This document shows positions 42,413 to 53,439 of a DNA stretch of 64,000 bases, piece by piece. The position numbers were made by a program, and so were the translations under genes. The stretch comes from Metaphire vulgaris (taxonomy: Eukaryota; Annelida; Clitellata; Crassiclitellata; Megascolecidae): the NCBI GenBank assembly GCA_018105865.1, contig CM030847.1, forward strand, positions 12,590,589 to 12,654,588, written 5' to 3'. Position 1 is the stretch's first letter, and the number at the start of each line of letters is the position of its first letter. The notes beneath the pieces were generated by a model. That model ran no database searches. It was not told the DNA's origin and saw nothing but the letters and a program-made list of their open reading frames with translations.

Positions 42413-43730
42413 CCGTATTATCTCGGGTATAATACGCAGCCGTGTATAATACGCACCCTGAGTTTCGAAATTTATCATAATGCAAAAATCTTTACACCTA
42501 TGTATAATACGCACCTGAAATTTTGAGAACCAGCGGTCAACTTTCCAGTTTGAAAGAGGCAATACGGACCACCTTTAATCATATACTCGCGTATAAGTCA
42601 ATCTCACAGATAAGTCGACCCCAGTTTTAGGCCAAAATCTAAGAAATTTGCTATGACCTGCGTATAAGTCAACGTGGAAAATTTAGGGATTTACAGGTTT
42701 TTAAAATGCATAACTATGCCAGGTCAACAGGAGCAGTCGTCCACACAAAAAGTGTAGAAGCCTACAATTTTATTGTCCTTGACTTGCAGAAAGGGTATGA
42801 GCAAGTTCCATTGGACCCAAGTACAAAAGAGAAAACAATATTCCTGACACATTCTGGTCAGTACCAATTTTGTGATTACCTTTTGGCTTGTGTAATGCAC
42901 CTGCTTCATTCATGAGCATGATAGCCCACATTTCGCTGTGGTGATCCTCTGTGGGAGCAGTCGTCCACACAAAAAGTGTAGAAGCCTACAATTTTATTGT
43001 CATTGACTTGCAGAAAGGGTATGAGCAAGTTCCATTGGACCCAAGTACAAAAGAGAAAACAATATTCCTGACACATTCTGGTCAGTACCAATTTTTGTGA
43101 TTACCTTTTGGCTTGTGTAATGCACCTGCTTCATTCATGAGCATGATAGCCCACATTTCGCTGTGGTGATCCTCTGTGGGAGCAGTCGTCCACACAAAAA
43201 GTGTAGAAGCCTACAATTTTATTGTCATTGACTTGCAGAAAGGGTATGAGCAAGTTCCATTGGACCCAAGTACAAAAGAGAAAACAATATTCCTGACACA
43301 TTCTGGTCAGTACCAATTTTTGTGATTACCTTTTGGCTTGTGTAATGCACCTGCTTCATTCATGAGCATGATGGCCCACGTTTTCAAGGGCATGACTTAT
43401 CAATATGTTCTATGCTACCTGGACGATATTTTGGTCTTTAGCCCTGATGTCAATACTCACCTCCAACATCTTATATATGGGTACGTCTTTTCCATAATTT
43501 TTTAAACACAAATCACCAAAACCCGCATCTTATACGCGGGTGCGTCTTATATGCGCGAAAATACGGTATACTTAATACTACATATCTAACAATAACGAGA
43601 ATGTACCATAGCGTTGCTTCTGCATTTGACTGAAGAGTGAAAAAAATTTATTCCTATGCATAATACGCACCCAGACTTTTTAGCATTTTTTTTTTGAAAA
43701 AAAGTGCGTATTATACCCGAGATAATACGG
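42413..43730. mobile_element. TA-flanked element with perfect 25-bp inverted ends (CCGTATTATCTCGGG)
   Basis: TA at 42411-42412 and 43731-43732. The left end CCGTATTATCTCGGGTATAA is the exact inverse of the right end, and identity continues to 25 bp. The interior holds pieces of a second, related family (GCGTATAAGTCAACGTGG near 42660; GCGCGAAAATACGGTATA near 43550) and the gypsy fragments at 42732-43480. A right end of the same family stands alone near 24190. Confidence 0.75.
42732..43480 (+). pseudogene. Ty3/gypsy reverse-transcriptase fragment, first part triplicated in tandem
   Basis: A 225-bp unit starting GAGCAGTCGTCCACACAAAA occurs at 42732, 42957 and 43182. Each codes for IVLDLQKGYEQVPLDPSTKE, KTIFLTHSGQYQF and, one frame off, LPFGLCNAPASFMSMIAH. 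After the third unit the reading goes on with VFKGMTYQYVLCYLDDILVF, with YLDD at 43416-43427. DLQ-GYxQ(V/I), TAF-type FLTH, PFGLxNAPAxF and YLDD are the Ty3/gypsy RT palm motifs in order. A one-base shift lies before PFGL in every unit, so none encodes a working RT. Confidence 0.9.
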
Positions 43731-43979
43731 TAGCTTACCATAAAATCTCAATCTCAAGTATATGGTAGTTCACACAGCAGTATAGTTTGCATGGCTTTCT
43801 GAGGTGCAGATCAAAAGGTATAATTGATTTTCATGAATATAATGTGCACCCTTAACCCTTTAATGCTCAGGTACCCTTAAATGGAAAACTCCATGCAACC
43901 GGGAGAATCTGACCTGGAAAAGTGCTGGATGCCGGGACTTTTGGCCATTTTTCAGACAATTATTTTTCAACTCGCAATC

Positions 43980-44287
43980 GCTGGGGCTATATGAAAGCTA
44001 CAAAACTGTGGCATACCTCATTTTTTAAAACTTTTGCTTCTCTTTCTAACCATCCATGAATAAAATGGCAATAAATTTTGGGGTATCCTGCATACCCAAA
44101 AATAGGCCACCTCTTCAAAAAATTCAAAATTTTTTATTCAAAGCTCAGTAGCAAAAATGTTTGAGTCACAAGCTATCTAAGTTGAGCAGTAAAGTTGTTA
44201 GGAGATCATTATGGAACAAAATGTTGCAAGAAATTTGCAAATAGGGTCACATTTGGTGGAGATATAGGCTTTCTAATCTGAGCACCC
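43980..44287 (+). repeat. Diverged copy of the ~370-bp TTAA-element monomer
   Basis: GGGGCTATATGAAAGCTACA, TCTTTCTAACCATCCATGAA and TTTTGGGGTATCCTGCATAC follow the order of the monomer found in the 21.5-24 kb palindrome. A TTAACCCTTTAATG end lies at 43854. The right end was not found; the hAT MITE below begins at its right. Confidence 0.6.
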
Positions 44288-44678
44288 CAGAGGCGTCATT
44301 TGGGGGCTGGGGGCCGTGGCCCCAAGGAAATGAAAATATTAATCTATAATGTATTAATATGTGCAACAACAACAAAAAACAAAGCCGTGGCCCCCCCCAA
44401 GGAAATGAAAATAATAATTTCTAATGTATTAATAACCTAAGAAGGGCCGACAAGCAAAAAAAAAAAAAAAAAAGGTCGTCAACTATTTTTTTGGGGTAAT
44501 TGTAACGTAAAAAGAACTGACGAGCAAAAAAAAAAAGGTCGTCGACTTTTTTTTGAAACTGAAACTCAAGTAACTCAGTCAAAAAATTTTCAAAAAATTA
44601 AAAAAATTTGAAAAGAAAATTATTTTACAAAATTTCTCGGCCCCCCCCCCCCAAGAAAAGTGTGAAATGACGCCACTG
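44288..44678. mobile_element. hAT-type MITE, duplication GAGCACCC
   Basis: GAGCACCC at 44280-44287 and at 44679-44686, exact. The ends are CAGAGGCGTCATTTGGGGG and TGAAATGACGCCACTG. The interior has two GACAAGCAAAA...GGTCGTC motifs and poly-A/poly-C runs. Confidence 0.88.
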
Positions 44679-44811
44679 GAGCACCCTTCATCCAATAAAT
44701 TGTTGCTTTGCCTGGTGGAGTATCACAGAATCCTGTTATGAGGGCAGTCAGTGAACCTGGAGAGAAATTTTTTACATGCGTAGTCTACATTTAATTGTCA
44801 CGATCATCTGG

Positions 44812-44865
<54 letters not shown>

Positions 44866-44960
44866 GAGCATTTCTATAGTGCAAATAATCGCAAAGCAGC
44901 AAATGCGCTAAAACGTGCTTTCGACATCTCTGCTGCCATTTAGAGAATAGTGAATTTTGC
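44812..44960 (-). mobile_element. LINE 3' end with (TTA)n, minus strand
   Basis: A (TTA)n run (44814-44864) is followed by AGAGCATTTCTATAGTGCAAATAATCGC, then GCGCTAAAACGTGC, the reversed LINE tail. Little coding sequence remains. Confidence 0.6.
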
Positions 44961-45040
44961 TCTCAGGCTCCAAATCAATGTCTTACTCTTGATCCTCGCT
45001 GAAGATATCTCCTCCTCTTTGTACCCTAGTATCACATTAA

Positions 45041-45676
45041 CCTCTTCACTGGGCGCGACGTACCCCATACCTCAAGTCACTTTCGTAGTGGTTCCACAGT
45101 CGGGCGCATCACATCCGATATGTCTTATGCTATAAATCACTTTAGTATCTATCCATTCGCTAGATGACACCTGTTTTTACCTAATTCAGCTCTATTGTGC
45201 TAGGAAATTGATATTCTTTGGACCGAGAGGTCAAACCTTGGCCTGCACTTGTAGGAAATCGCTTGAATAAAACGACTTGCTGGGTAAGACTTGACGTATC
45301 TGGACCAAATGTTGGCTGATTTTCAAACTTATTGGTTTATTTTGTTCCACTGACATTCCCCTAAAATTTTGCCGCTCACCCAATTGTGGTTACCTCAGAA
45401 AATTTTTCACTGAGCTTTGAAATTTTTGGGGGGGAGGGGTGCTATTTTAGTCTGTAGAGTGGACCCTACCCTCAAATTTCTTTGTTTTGCACAGTTGGTT
45501 AGAAAGAGGAGTTAAAAGGCTAAACAATGGCGTATACCTCATCTTCTTAGCTCTTATATAGCCTGAGATATCGCAAATTTTAAAAAATGACAGTTTTCAT
45601 TTTCTAAGAACACCTTTCCAAAAATTATTCCCTGGTACGGTGACGGTGTCTAAAAATTTAATCCCAGTTGAATGGG
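45041..45676. mobile_element. TTAA-flanked element with one inverted monomer
   Basis: TTAA at 45037-45040 and 45677-45680; ends CCTCTTCACTGGG and CCCAGTTGAATGGG. It holds one ~280-bp monomer in reverse orientation (GAGTGGACCCTACCCTCAAA, TTGCACAGTTGGTTAGAAAG, TATATAGCCTGAG). Confidence 0.75.
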
Positions 45677-45710
45677 TTAAACAGAGATTCCACTTTTAGG
45701 CTGTCATTAA

Positions 45711-46719
45711 CCCCTTAAAGGTTTAATAAAATTTTTAAAGTCGTCACCATTCGGCTAAATAAATTTGGGGAAAAGCGTTCATGTGAACTGTGAACATATA
45801 CATTGTAAAGTTACTACATCTCAGGCTATATAGAAGATAAAGAAATGAGGTTTGCTTCGTTGTTTAGCATTTTTATTGGTCTTTCGAACCATCCATGCAA
45901 AAAAATTGGGGGTAGGGTCCACTCTACAGCCTAAAATAGGTCCCTTCCCAAAATTTTGTTCAAAGCTCAATAGCACAAAATTTTCAGAGGTGACCCCCTT
46001 ATGTGAGCGGCAAATTTGTAGAGGAGTGTAATTGGAAGAGAATAGTGAAAAATTTTTGAAGATCGGACCCAAATGGGGTAGTTATCACTTTTGAAACCCT
46101 AGAACTCATTGCTCGGAAAAGAAAAAAATTTTCGCAAGCTGAAAAAAATTTCATTTCGGTATATTTTGGGCTATATAGATGGTAAAGAAATGAGGTTTGC
46201 ACCGTTGTTTAGCATTTTAATTATTCTTTCTAACCATACATGCCAAAAAATAAATTTTGGGGGTAGGGTCCACTTTACAACCTAAAATCTGACCTCCTCC
46301 CAAAAAATTTTTCAAAGTTTAATATCACAAAATTTTCAGCGGTGACCCCCCTTATGTGAGTGGCAAATTTGTAGAGGGCTGTATTTGGAACAGAATAGTG
46401 AAAAAATTTTGAAGATTGGACCATATTTGGGGTAGTTAGGATTTTTCGTACCCTAGAATGACACTTTTGCAAAGCCATAATCCGACCCCCTATTGAATAA
46501 AACTTATTTTCATAGCTTATAGTGATCACAATCGCTAAAAAAAGAGCTACCACCTACCGAATGGATAACAACTATATCGAATTATTACATTAGAAAGTTT
46601 ATATACGGTGAATCCCGTGGCGGAATAGACACTGAAGTGGCGTGCTGTTTATAAACGGCGCTAGCCATTGACGAACGTTTGCCGAGCGCCGTTTATAAAC
46701 GGCGCAATTTTGTAAGAGG
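45711..46719. mobile_element. TTAA-flanked element with two tandem monomers
   Basis: TTAA at 45707-45710 and 46720-46723. The ends are CCCCTTAAAGG and ACAAAATTGCG-type sequence closing on AGAGG. It contains two forward monomers beginning near 45820 and 46165, each with GGGGGTAGGGTCCACT and GAAGATTGGACC/GAAGATCGGACC. The right side has the perfect palindrome GCGCCGTTTATAAACGGCGC near 46686. Confidence 0.75.
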
Positions 46720-47224
46720 TTAATTATAAGCAGAGTTCAGCTGCAGTGAGACCTAGTATCCAACAATAAAGTTAATACCGCCTGCATTGTGGTTCTTCAA
46801 TGTGGTTTTAAGTCGCTGCCTCCCTCACCTCTCCCTCTCTCTGCAAATTGTCTCTCTCCATCTGTCTCCCTCTGACAGCAGACATTTTGTACCAAGAATA
46901 AACTAAGCTGGCAATAAAGTCATTAATGCGGTTGCACATGGTCATTCCATCCTCCTCTATCCCTCTCCTTGCAAATTGTTTCTCTCTGTATCCCTCATTA
47001 ATGCCTGTTTTGCTGTTCAAATGATAAGCTCAATTTCTTCCTCTGTGCTTTGCACAGTTGGAGCATAGTCTTGTCTGGCCTTTTGCTAAGTAGGAATCCA
47101 ACTCCTGCCTCGTGTTTCTTTTCTCAAGATTTTGTCCACCACACCTCTGCTAATCACAAAATGTCACATCTGTATCATCGTATCTTTGAATCTCGATCTT
47201 TAGTAATTCCAGCTTTCTAGTTGC

Positions 47225-47880
47225 CCACAGGGCAGACGATGTTACCCTATTAACTGGAAATCCCAACACACTCCCTGCCACACTCCTGCAAATGGAGACT
47301 GAAGCCTCCAAACTTGGCTTTCATATCTCATGGTCAAAAACAAAAGTGCAGAACATTGGTTTTGGCCCTGCCAGTCTACCACTGTACCTGGGGTCTGAAA
47401 CTATGGAATCAGTTTATAGCTTTTGCTATCTAGTTTCCAATATACTGAACATGGCCGACTCATGCAAGGAATCCATCAAATGTATGGGAATTGCTTCCCC
47501 TGCTTTACCGTGACTAGGAAGAATATGGAAACAACATAGGTTGAGCACTGAGACCAAATTTCATCTCTTCAAGTGCCTTGTCCTTTCCTTCCTTCTTTAT
47601 GGCAGCAAAACCTGGGCAATGACCAAACAGTACTGGATGAGACTGGAAGCATTTCATACTAAAGCCCAGCGTCAAATCCTCTGAATCAAATGGTCAGATT
47701 TTACCACCAATGTGGAGCTCTACCAGCTATCTGACCTGGAGACATTGCACGACATGATCTGCCGACGTCGCCTAGGACTCTTTGGACACATCGCTAGACT
47801 ACCGACTGATGTGCCACCATCAGCTGCGCTGCAGCAGACCACCCACAACTTGGTGTCACCACATCCACAATGACTGCGGG
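47225..47880 (+). pseudogene. LINE C-terminal relic (AFHMRC type)
   Basis: The frame reads ASKLGFHISWSKTKVQNIGF, YSFCYLVSNILNMADSCKES, then after a stop and shifts TKFHLFKCLVLSFLLYGSKT, WAMTKQYWMRLEAFHTKAQR, KWSDFTTNVELYQLSDLETL, RRRLGLFGHIARLPTDVPPS and AALQQTTHNLVSPHPQ. It is the same clade as the relic at 9.1-10.3 kb, more decayed. Confidence 0.8.
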
Positions 47881-47889
47881 TTGCCTTGA

Positions 47890-48140
47890 CTTGAAGCACT
47901 TCACTCTGCACAGGACAGAACCTTGTGGTGAGAAATTGCTACGGCCAACAAGGCTACACGTGATGATTGATTGATTGACAGGGTTTGGACATTCCAGGTG
48001 CCAATAGAAAGTTCCTCTGATGCTGGTTTTAGTCTTTCTGTAGCCACATTTTCGACCCAACCCAGATTGCTCAGTTGGGGAGGCAGACCTTGTTTTGCCA
48101 GGCGACGTCCAACCCAGCTTGAGTTCACAGTTAGCAATAT
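47890..48140 (-). pseudogene. LINE endonuclease N-terminal fragment, minus strand
   Basis: The reversed reading has WVGRRLAKQGLPPQLSNLGW and ELSIGTWNVQTLSINQSSRV. The (L/I)GTWNVxTL start is the first motif of RTE-like AP endonucleases. It lies tail-to-tail with the preceding relic and was probably joined to it by rearrangement. Confidence 0.65.
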
Positions 48141-48149
48141 CATCAGATT

Positions 48150-49500
<1,351 letters not shown>

Positions 49501-49526
49501 CCCCCTGGAGGCCCGTAGGAATCTGC

Positions 49527-49986
49527 TTCTTCTCCTTCAGGTGCTCTGTCCAAAGACAGGTTCCATACTCCAGCATCGCCACTCCTCTCTATCTTGAGCT
49601 TTTATCTTCAGGGCTGAATACTTGTTTTTTTCCGTAGTGTCGAACATTCACTCTAGCATCGATGTCCTTGGTCGCCCTTTCTGTGCTTTCCCATTCATCT
49701 TAACTTCTAGTAGTTCTCTTAGTAGGTTTGATTTTTCTCTCAGAACATGGCCTATCCACTTCATTTGTCTTGTACGAATAGTGTTAATTAGGCTTTTCTT
49801 CTCTTTTATCTTCTTCCATACTTCTTCATTTGTTATTTTTCCTGTCCAGCTGATTTTTTCCATTCTTCACCGGGTCCACATTTTGAATACCTCTAATTTC
49901 TTTTATGTCTTCTTTCCTGAGCATCCAAGTTTCTGATCCTTAGAGTGTCACTGGCCAGATCAGTGTTTTGACCAATCGTTTTTCAG
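49527..49986 (-). mobile_element. 5'-truncated RTE-like LINE, duplication AATCTGC
   Basis: AATCTGC at 49520-49526 and 49987-49993. The minus strand codes KTLIWPVTL, GSETW, VKNGKNQLDRKN-type sequence, then MEKISWTGKITNEEVWKKIK, SLINTIRTRQMKWIGHVLRE and KGRPRTSMLE. It ends with the same sequence as the copy at 37531-38454 (GAGCACCTGAAG and GAA repeats). More frame breaks make it older than that copy. Confidence 0.85.
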
Positions 49987-50177
49987 AATCTGCACCCCCT
50001 AAAAAAATTAAAAATTAAAGATGAAATTCTGTGCAAGAAGACCTTTTTTGGCTTGTCAGGAGTTTAAGAACCCTCTGCTGAAAATTTGTTCCGATGTACC
50101 TGAGTATTCTAGATTTACTAATCTTGTAATATTTCAAGGCAGATTGTGTTATGCAACTACTTTTGAACCATGTTTTG

Positions 50178-50181
<4 letters not shown>

Positions 50182-50219
<38 letters not shown>
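50182..50219. repeat. (TA)n microsatellite next to a MED13 splice acceptor
   Basis: About 19 TA units end 15 bases before the acceptor AG of exon D (50233-50234). Length change here would move the branch-point region. A second (TA)n run lies at 50450-50477 in the next intron. Confidence 0.95.
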
Positions 50220-50222
<3 letters not shown>

Positions 50223-50234
50223 GCTGCATTTCAG

Positions 50235-50294
50235 GTAATTCTCCAACAGCAGCTAAGCTGAGATTATATTCACAAGTTTGTCGTAAGCTGTTAG
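50235..50294 (+). CDS. MED13: MED13 exon D
   Basis: A 60-bp exon between acceptor GTGCTGCATTTCAG and donor GTATGC, phase 1 at both ends. With the Gly codon completed from exon C it reads GNSPTAAKLRLYSQVCRKLL. It matches the vertebrate block (A)F-KL(K/R)LYAQVCR--L that follows the DxWF segment. Intron 3 is 13067 bp. Confidence 0.92.
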
Positions 50295-50443
50295 GTATGC
50301 TATTGTTTAACAGATATATTGATTGGCTTGTTATAGAACAATCATTTGCTCATTGGCAGTAAAAAAACTTTTGTTCTATTTTTGTTGAAAATTTGATTTT
50401 ATCATTTCAAATGCAGAATATGTAGCTTATGTGTGTGTATATG

Positions 50444-50476
<33 letters not shown>

Positions 50477-50693
50477 CATAAGCTGAACAGATGAAGATCA
50501 GCTTGTGGTGACAGTCTTCAAATTTATCAAGGCAGCAAATTGAGAACTCTTGATAGGCCATCACAAATGCAGCCAAATACAAGCACATCACTCCTTTCTG
50601 AAGAATTCTTTGATTTTATGTGAAATGATTGGTATTCATATTGGTATAGCAAAGTGGAAATGTTTCATATTTAACAATGGCCACCATGCAGGT

Positions 50694-50966
50694 GGCGGGA
50701 AGTTAGCAGAGTGGTAACAATGTTGGGTGATTGAGCAGGAGGTCGCGGGTTTGATTCCCGCAGGAGCCCTAAAGGTCGACTCAGCCTTTTTCACGGTGGT
50801 AAAATGAGGAGCAGTGGTAAAGATCTCTGCGATAAGTCAAACAGGTACGCTACGCGTTGCACTAGTCCCATATCCGTGGCATTGCACGCCTGGCTGAGGG
50901 CTATAGCAACGGAGATCAGCGCCGCCCTATGAACCCACGAGGCTCGGGAAGGACTTTGACTTTTTG
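50694..50966 (+). mobile_element. tRNA-derived SINE with 11-bp target duplication
   Basis: A pol III A box TAGCAGAGTGG (50704-50714) and B box GGTTTGATTCC (50748-50758) head the element, with a tRNA-like 3' arm GCGGGTTTGATTCCCGC. It is followed by the GGTCGACTCAGCCTTTTTCA / GGTAAAATGAGGA body common in animal tRNA SINEs. ACCATGCAGGT at 50683-50693 recurs at 50967-50977. The tail ends GACTTTGACTTTTTG. A free-standing tRNA gene is unlikely, because the acceptor stem (GGCGGGA against CAGGAGCC) pairs poorly. Confidence 0.87.
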
Positions 50967-51029
50967 ACCATGCAGGTAGAAAATGATGGTGGTCATGGTG
51001 GTTGTCATGGCCATGCAGTTCAAATATCT

Positions 51030-51691
51030 GTAAAGCATGACCCCGCTTTTTTGGTAAAAAATTATGTAATTTGCTATGACCCGCGTATAAGTCGACAAGG
51101 AAATTTAGGAGCTTACATACAGATTTGTTGAATTGCCTAATAATAGCCGATCTGCACTGAAATTGAGTCAACAGAGGTGTTTACAGGTCAAAAGTAGGCC
51201 TATTTGCGGTACACAGAGGTCGGCCGCACGGTCAAACAGACATTCGTTCCCCTCCCCCCTCCCAACTCTCCAAGCTGTTTACAGGTCAAAAGTATTTGTG
51301 GTACACAGAGGCCAAGGTCGACCGTGCGGTCAGTCAAACAAACAGCCGCTCCCTCCCTCAACCAGTCACCCAAGCTGTTTACAGGCCAATGGTCATAGGC
51401 TGAGGTATTTGTTGTCCACAATGTCTGTTATACTCTGAACGGAATCTGATTGGCCCAATCTATCACTGCTTAACGGTGCTCAGTTGAGAAAGGAGCCAGA
51501 CGCCCACCCTCTCTTGACTGATGCATCTTTAAATAGACACAACATGACTTGACACTGTAATGCATTAGGAATTGTGTTTCTTTACAAAAATTCTTTGGAA
51601 AATTGCATTGACTCGCAGATAAGTTGACTTGGCGGTTTTTTGTGAATTTTAAGGCATAAATTTCTGGACTTATCTGCAAGTATATACGGTA
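51030..51691. mobile_element. Remnant of a TA-type element with GCGTATAAGTCGAC end
   Basis: The left portion CCCGCGTATAAGTCGACAAG and right end GCAAGTATATACGG followed by TA belong to the family also present near 42580-42700. Within it, 51178-51420 holds about 2.5 tandem units of roughly 100 bp starting TGTTTACAGGTCAAAAGTA. The left terminus is missing. Confidence 0.55.
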
Positions 51692-51794
51692 ATCCATTGG
51701 TTCCTTGGAGGACCACGAGAGTGTCTCCAAGAAGGATCGGAATGATAACCAAATGACATGTCAAGATGGGAGTGAAGGATCCAGTGAGCCAGGA

Positions 51795-52025
51795 CATCAT
51801 TGAGGCGGGCAATGTGTCTGAACAAGGGCAGTCAGCATTTGATTAGTAGCTTGGCGAGTGGTGGCATTGCAGCTCGGGTAAGGACTTCTTGGTTGGTGAT
51901 AAAGTCATACCATCGAATTCCCATGATGGAGCGAAGACAACTTGTGTGGAAGGCCTCTATCTTGCAAAGGTATATGAAAAGTAGCGTCCATGTTTCTGCA
52001 GCATAAAGCAGCAGTGCCATCACGA
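51795..52025 (-). pseudogene. LINE C-terminal fragment (AFHMRC type), minus strand
   Basis: The reversed reading gives MALLLYAAETWTLLFIYLCK, IEAFHTSCLRSIMGIRWYDF, ITNQEVLTRAAMPPLAKLLI, the same clade as at 9.9 and 62.5 kb. The reading stops on the left near 51830. Confidence 0.78.
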
Positions 52026-52480
52026 GGATTCAGAGTGCTAACTCACACATTTAATCGACTGCAGTCCTTGGTCGCTTCCCTTGGAGGCAATGCTGGCACC
52101 ATCTGCGGAGTCAGCTGTGGCTGTCGTAGGGCTGTCGATGGAGGAGGGCTGGCTTATCTTGGTTCTATAATCGGTCTGAGGCGAATAATGTCAGATCTGA
52201 CTTCAGCAACATCTGTCGACCGTGAGTTGGAGGCAATTAGTGTCAGATTAGGCTTCATCGATTGTTTAAGAACGTTTAATTATAGTGCTATTGGTAATTT
52301 ATTAATTGGACACTTTCAGTTTCCGGCCATCGGGGTTTGTACAAAGAGACAAATACAAATACGTTACTGCTGACTACTGCTTCCGGTTTTAAATTTTAAT
52401 GAATGAATAATTTCATAATGACAACTTTAGATATAATCATATCAGATTATATATAATTACAATGTGAATATGGAAATTTA
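52026..52480. other. Unassigned, possible LINE-derived sequence
   Basis: No recognised motif. The left half (52060-52250) is GC-richer than its surroundings and directly follows the LINE fragment, so it may belong to it. Confidence 0.3.
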
Positions 52481-52489
52481 AAATTTTAC

Positions 52490-53045
52490 CTAATAAATAT
52501 TATTAACAAAATCATTATTCATTAATGATTAAACACACTTTATGCATTGAGTCTCTTGGCAAACATCGGATTGCACCTGTAAATAGAAGACATGTGCATT
52601 TATACTGCACCTTTATAAACATTTGATATTATTATTAAAAGTGGAGGGCCGTTGCGTTGTCTCAGAACTTTGGCCACGGAGGATGGCATGACATGTCAAG
52701 ATTTTATGTAATAAATATTATTAACAAAATCATTATTGACCTAGTATGCTATGATTGGGTCCACCTCAATTGCTATTGAACAGGCCATGGCCGGTGCGCT
52801 GCTATGCTTCACCATTGGGGAGCCAGAGATGACCCGAATTGCCCTTGCGGCATCAGACAGGCTCTGAACCACATAGTCAATGACTGCCATCTCACCAGAT
52901 TCAAAGGAGGACTCGAGACCCTGCATCAGGCTCAAACTGATGCCGCTGAATGACTGAGAAAGAAAGGCATTCGCTAGAAGAAGAAGAATGATTAAACACA
53001 CTTTATGCATCGAGTCTCTTGGCAATCTTCGGATTGCACCCAAAC
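52490..53045. repeat. Duplicated segment: an empty site and a copy filled by a LINE fragment
   Basis: TAATAAATATTATTAACAAA to AGTCTCTTGGCAA...CGGATTGCACC occurs once uninterrupted (52493-52580). It occurs again split between 52711-52738 and 52988-53040. The intervening 52739-52985 codes, on the + strand, GARDDPNCPCGIRQALNHIV, NDCHLTRFKGGLETLHQAQT and ends in AGAAGAAGAAG. CxCG---(T)xxHIVNDCPLTRF-GG is a LINE C-terminal zinc-knuckle pattern. Confidence 0.7.
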
Positions 53046-53125
53046 ACCCCTTGGTACCCAAACACCCCTTGGTCGGACACACACATACAGTTAGTCGTAC
53101 TTTGTAAAACCATGTGTGTCTATTA

Positions 53126-53250
53126 CAGGGGTACTCAAACCGCAGCCCACGGTCCACAATCCGGACCGCAAGGACATTTCTTGTGGACTGCCACAGCTTT
53201 CTGTGTCTGAGAAATTTTGAGCCCATAATATTGCTTATTTATTAAAAGCG
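53126..53250. mobile_element. Left end of a hAT element, truncated copy of 56841-58039
   Basis: CAGGGGTACTCAAACCGCAG preceded by GTCTATTA, the same 8-bp flank as the complete copy. About 95 bp of flanking sequence (53031-53125) also matches 56757-56840, including CACCCCTTGGTCGGACACAC. Homology stops near 53250. Confidence 0.75.
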
Positions 53251-53439
53251 CCCCATTTGAAGTATTCAACAGAAAATCAATATCGGCAAAAAAATCGATT
53301 GTCTAACAATCGGAACAATCAGTAATCAAAACAAGTTGGCAAAATGTGCAATCGGCACAGCTCTAATAAAGTGCTATCCTTAAATATTTCTAGTGCTATT
53401 AACACATACTTGAAAAATATAACCATGTATATATAGCCC

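Noticed and set aside
51182..51420. CRISPR-like spaced repeats (TGTTTACAGGTCAAAAGTA)
   Set aside because: The units are about 100 bp, diverged and contiguous, in animal DNA without cas genes. They are a degenerate tandem repeat in a TA-type element.
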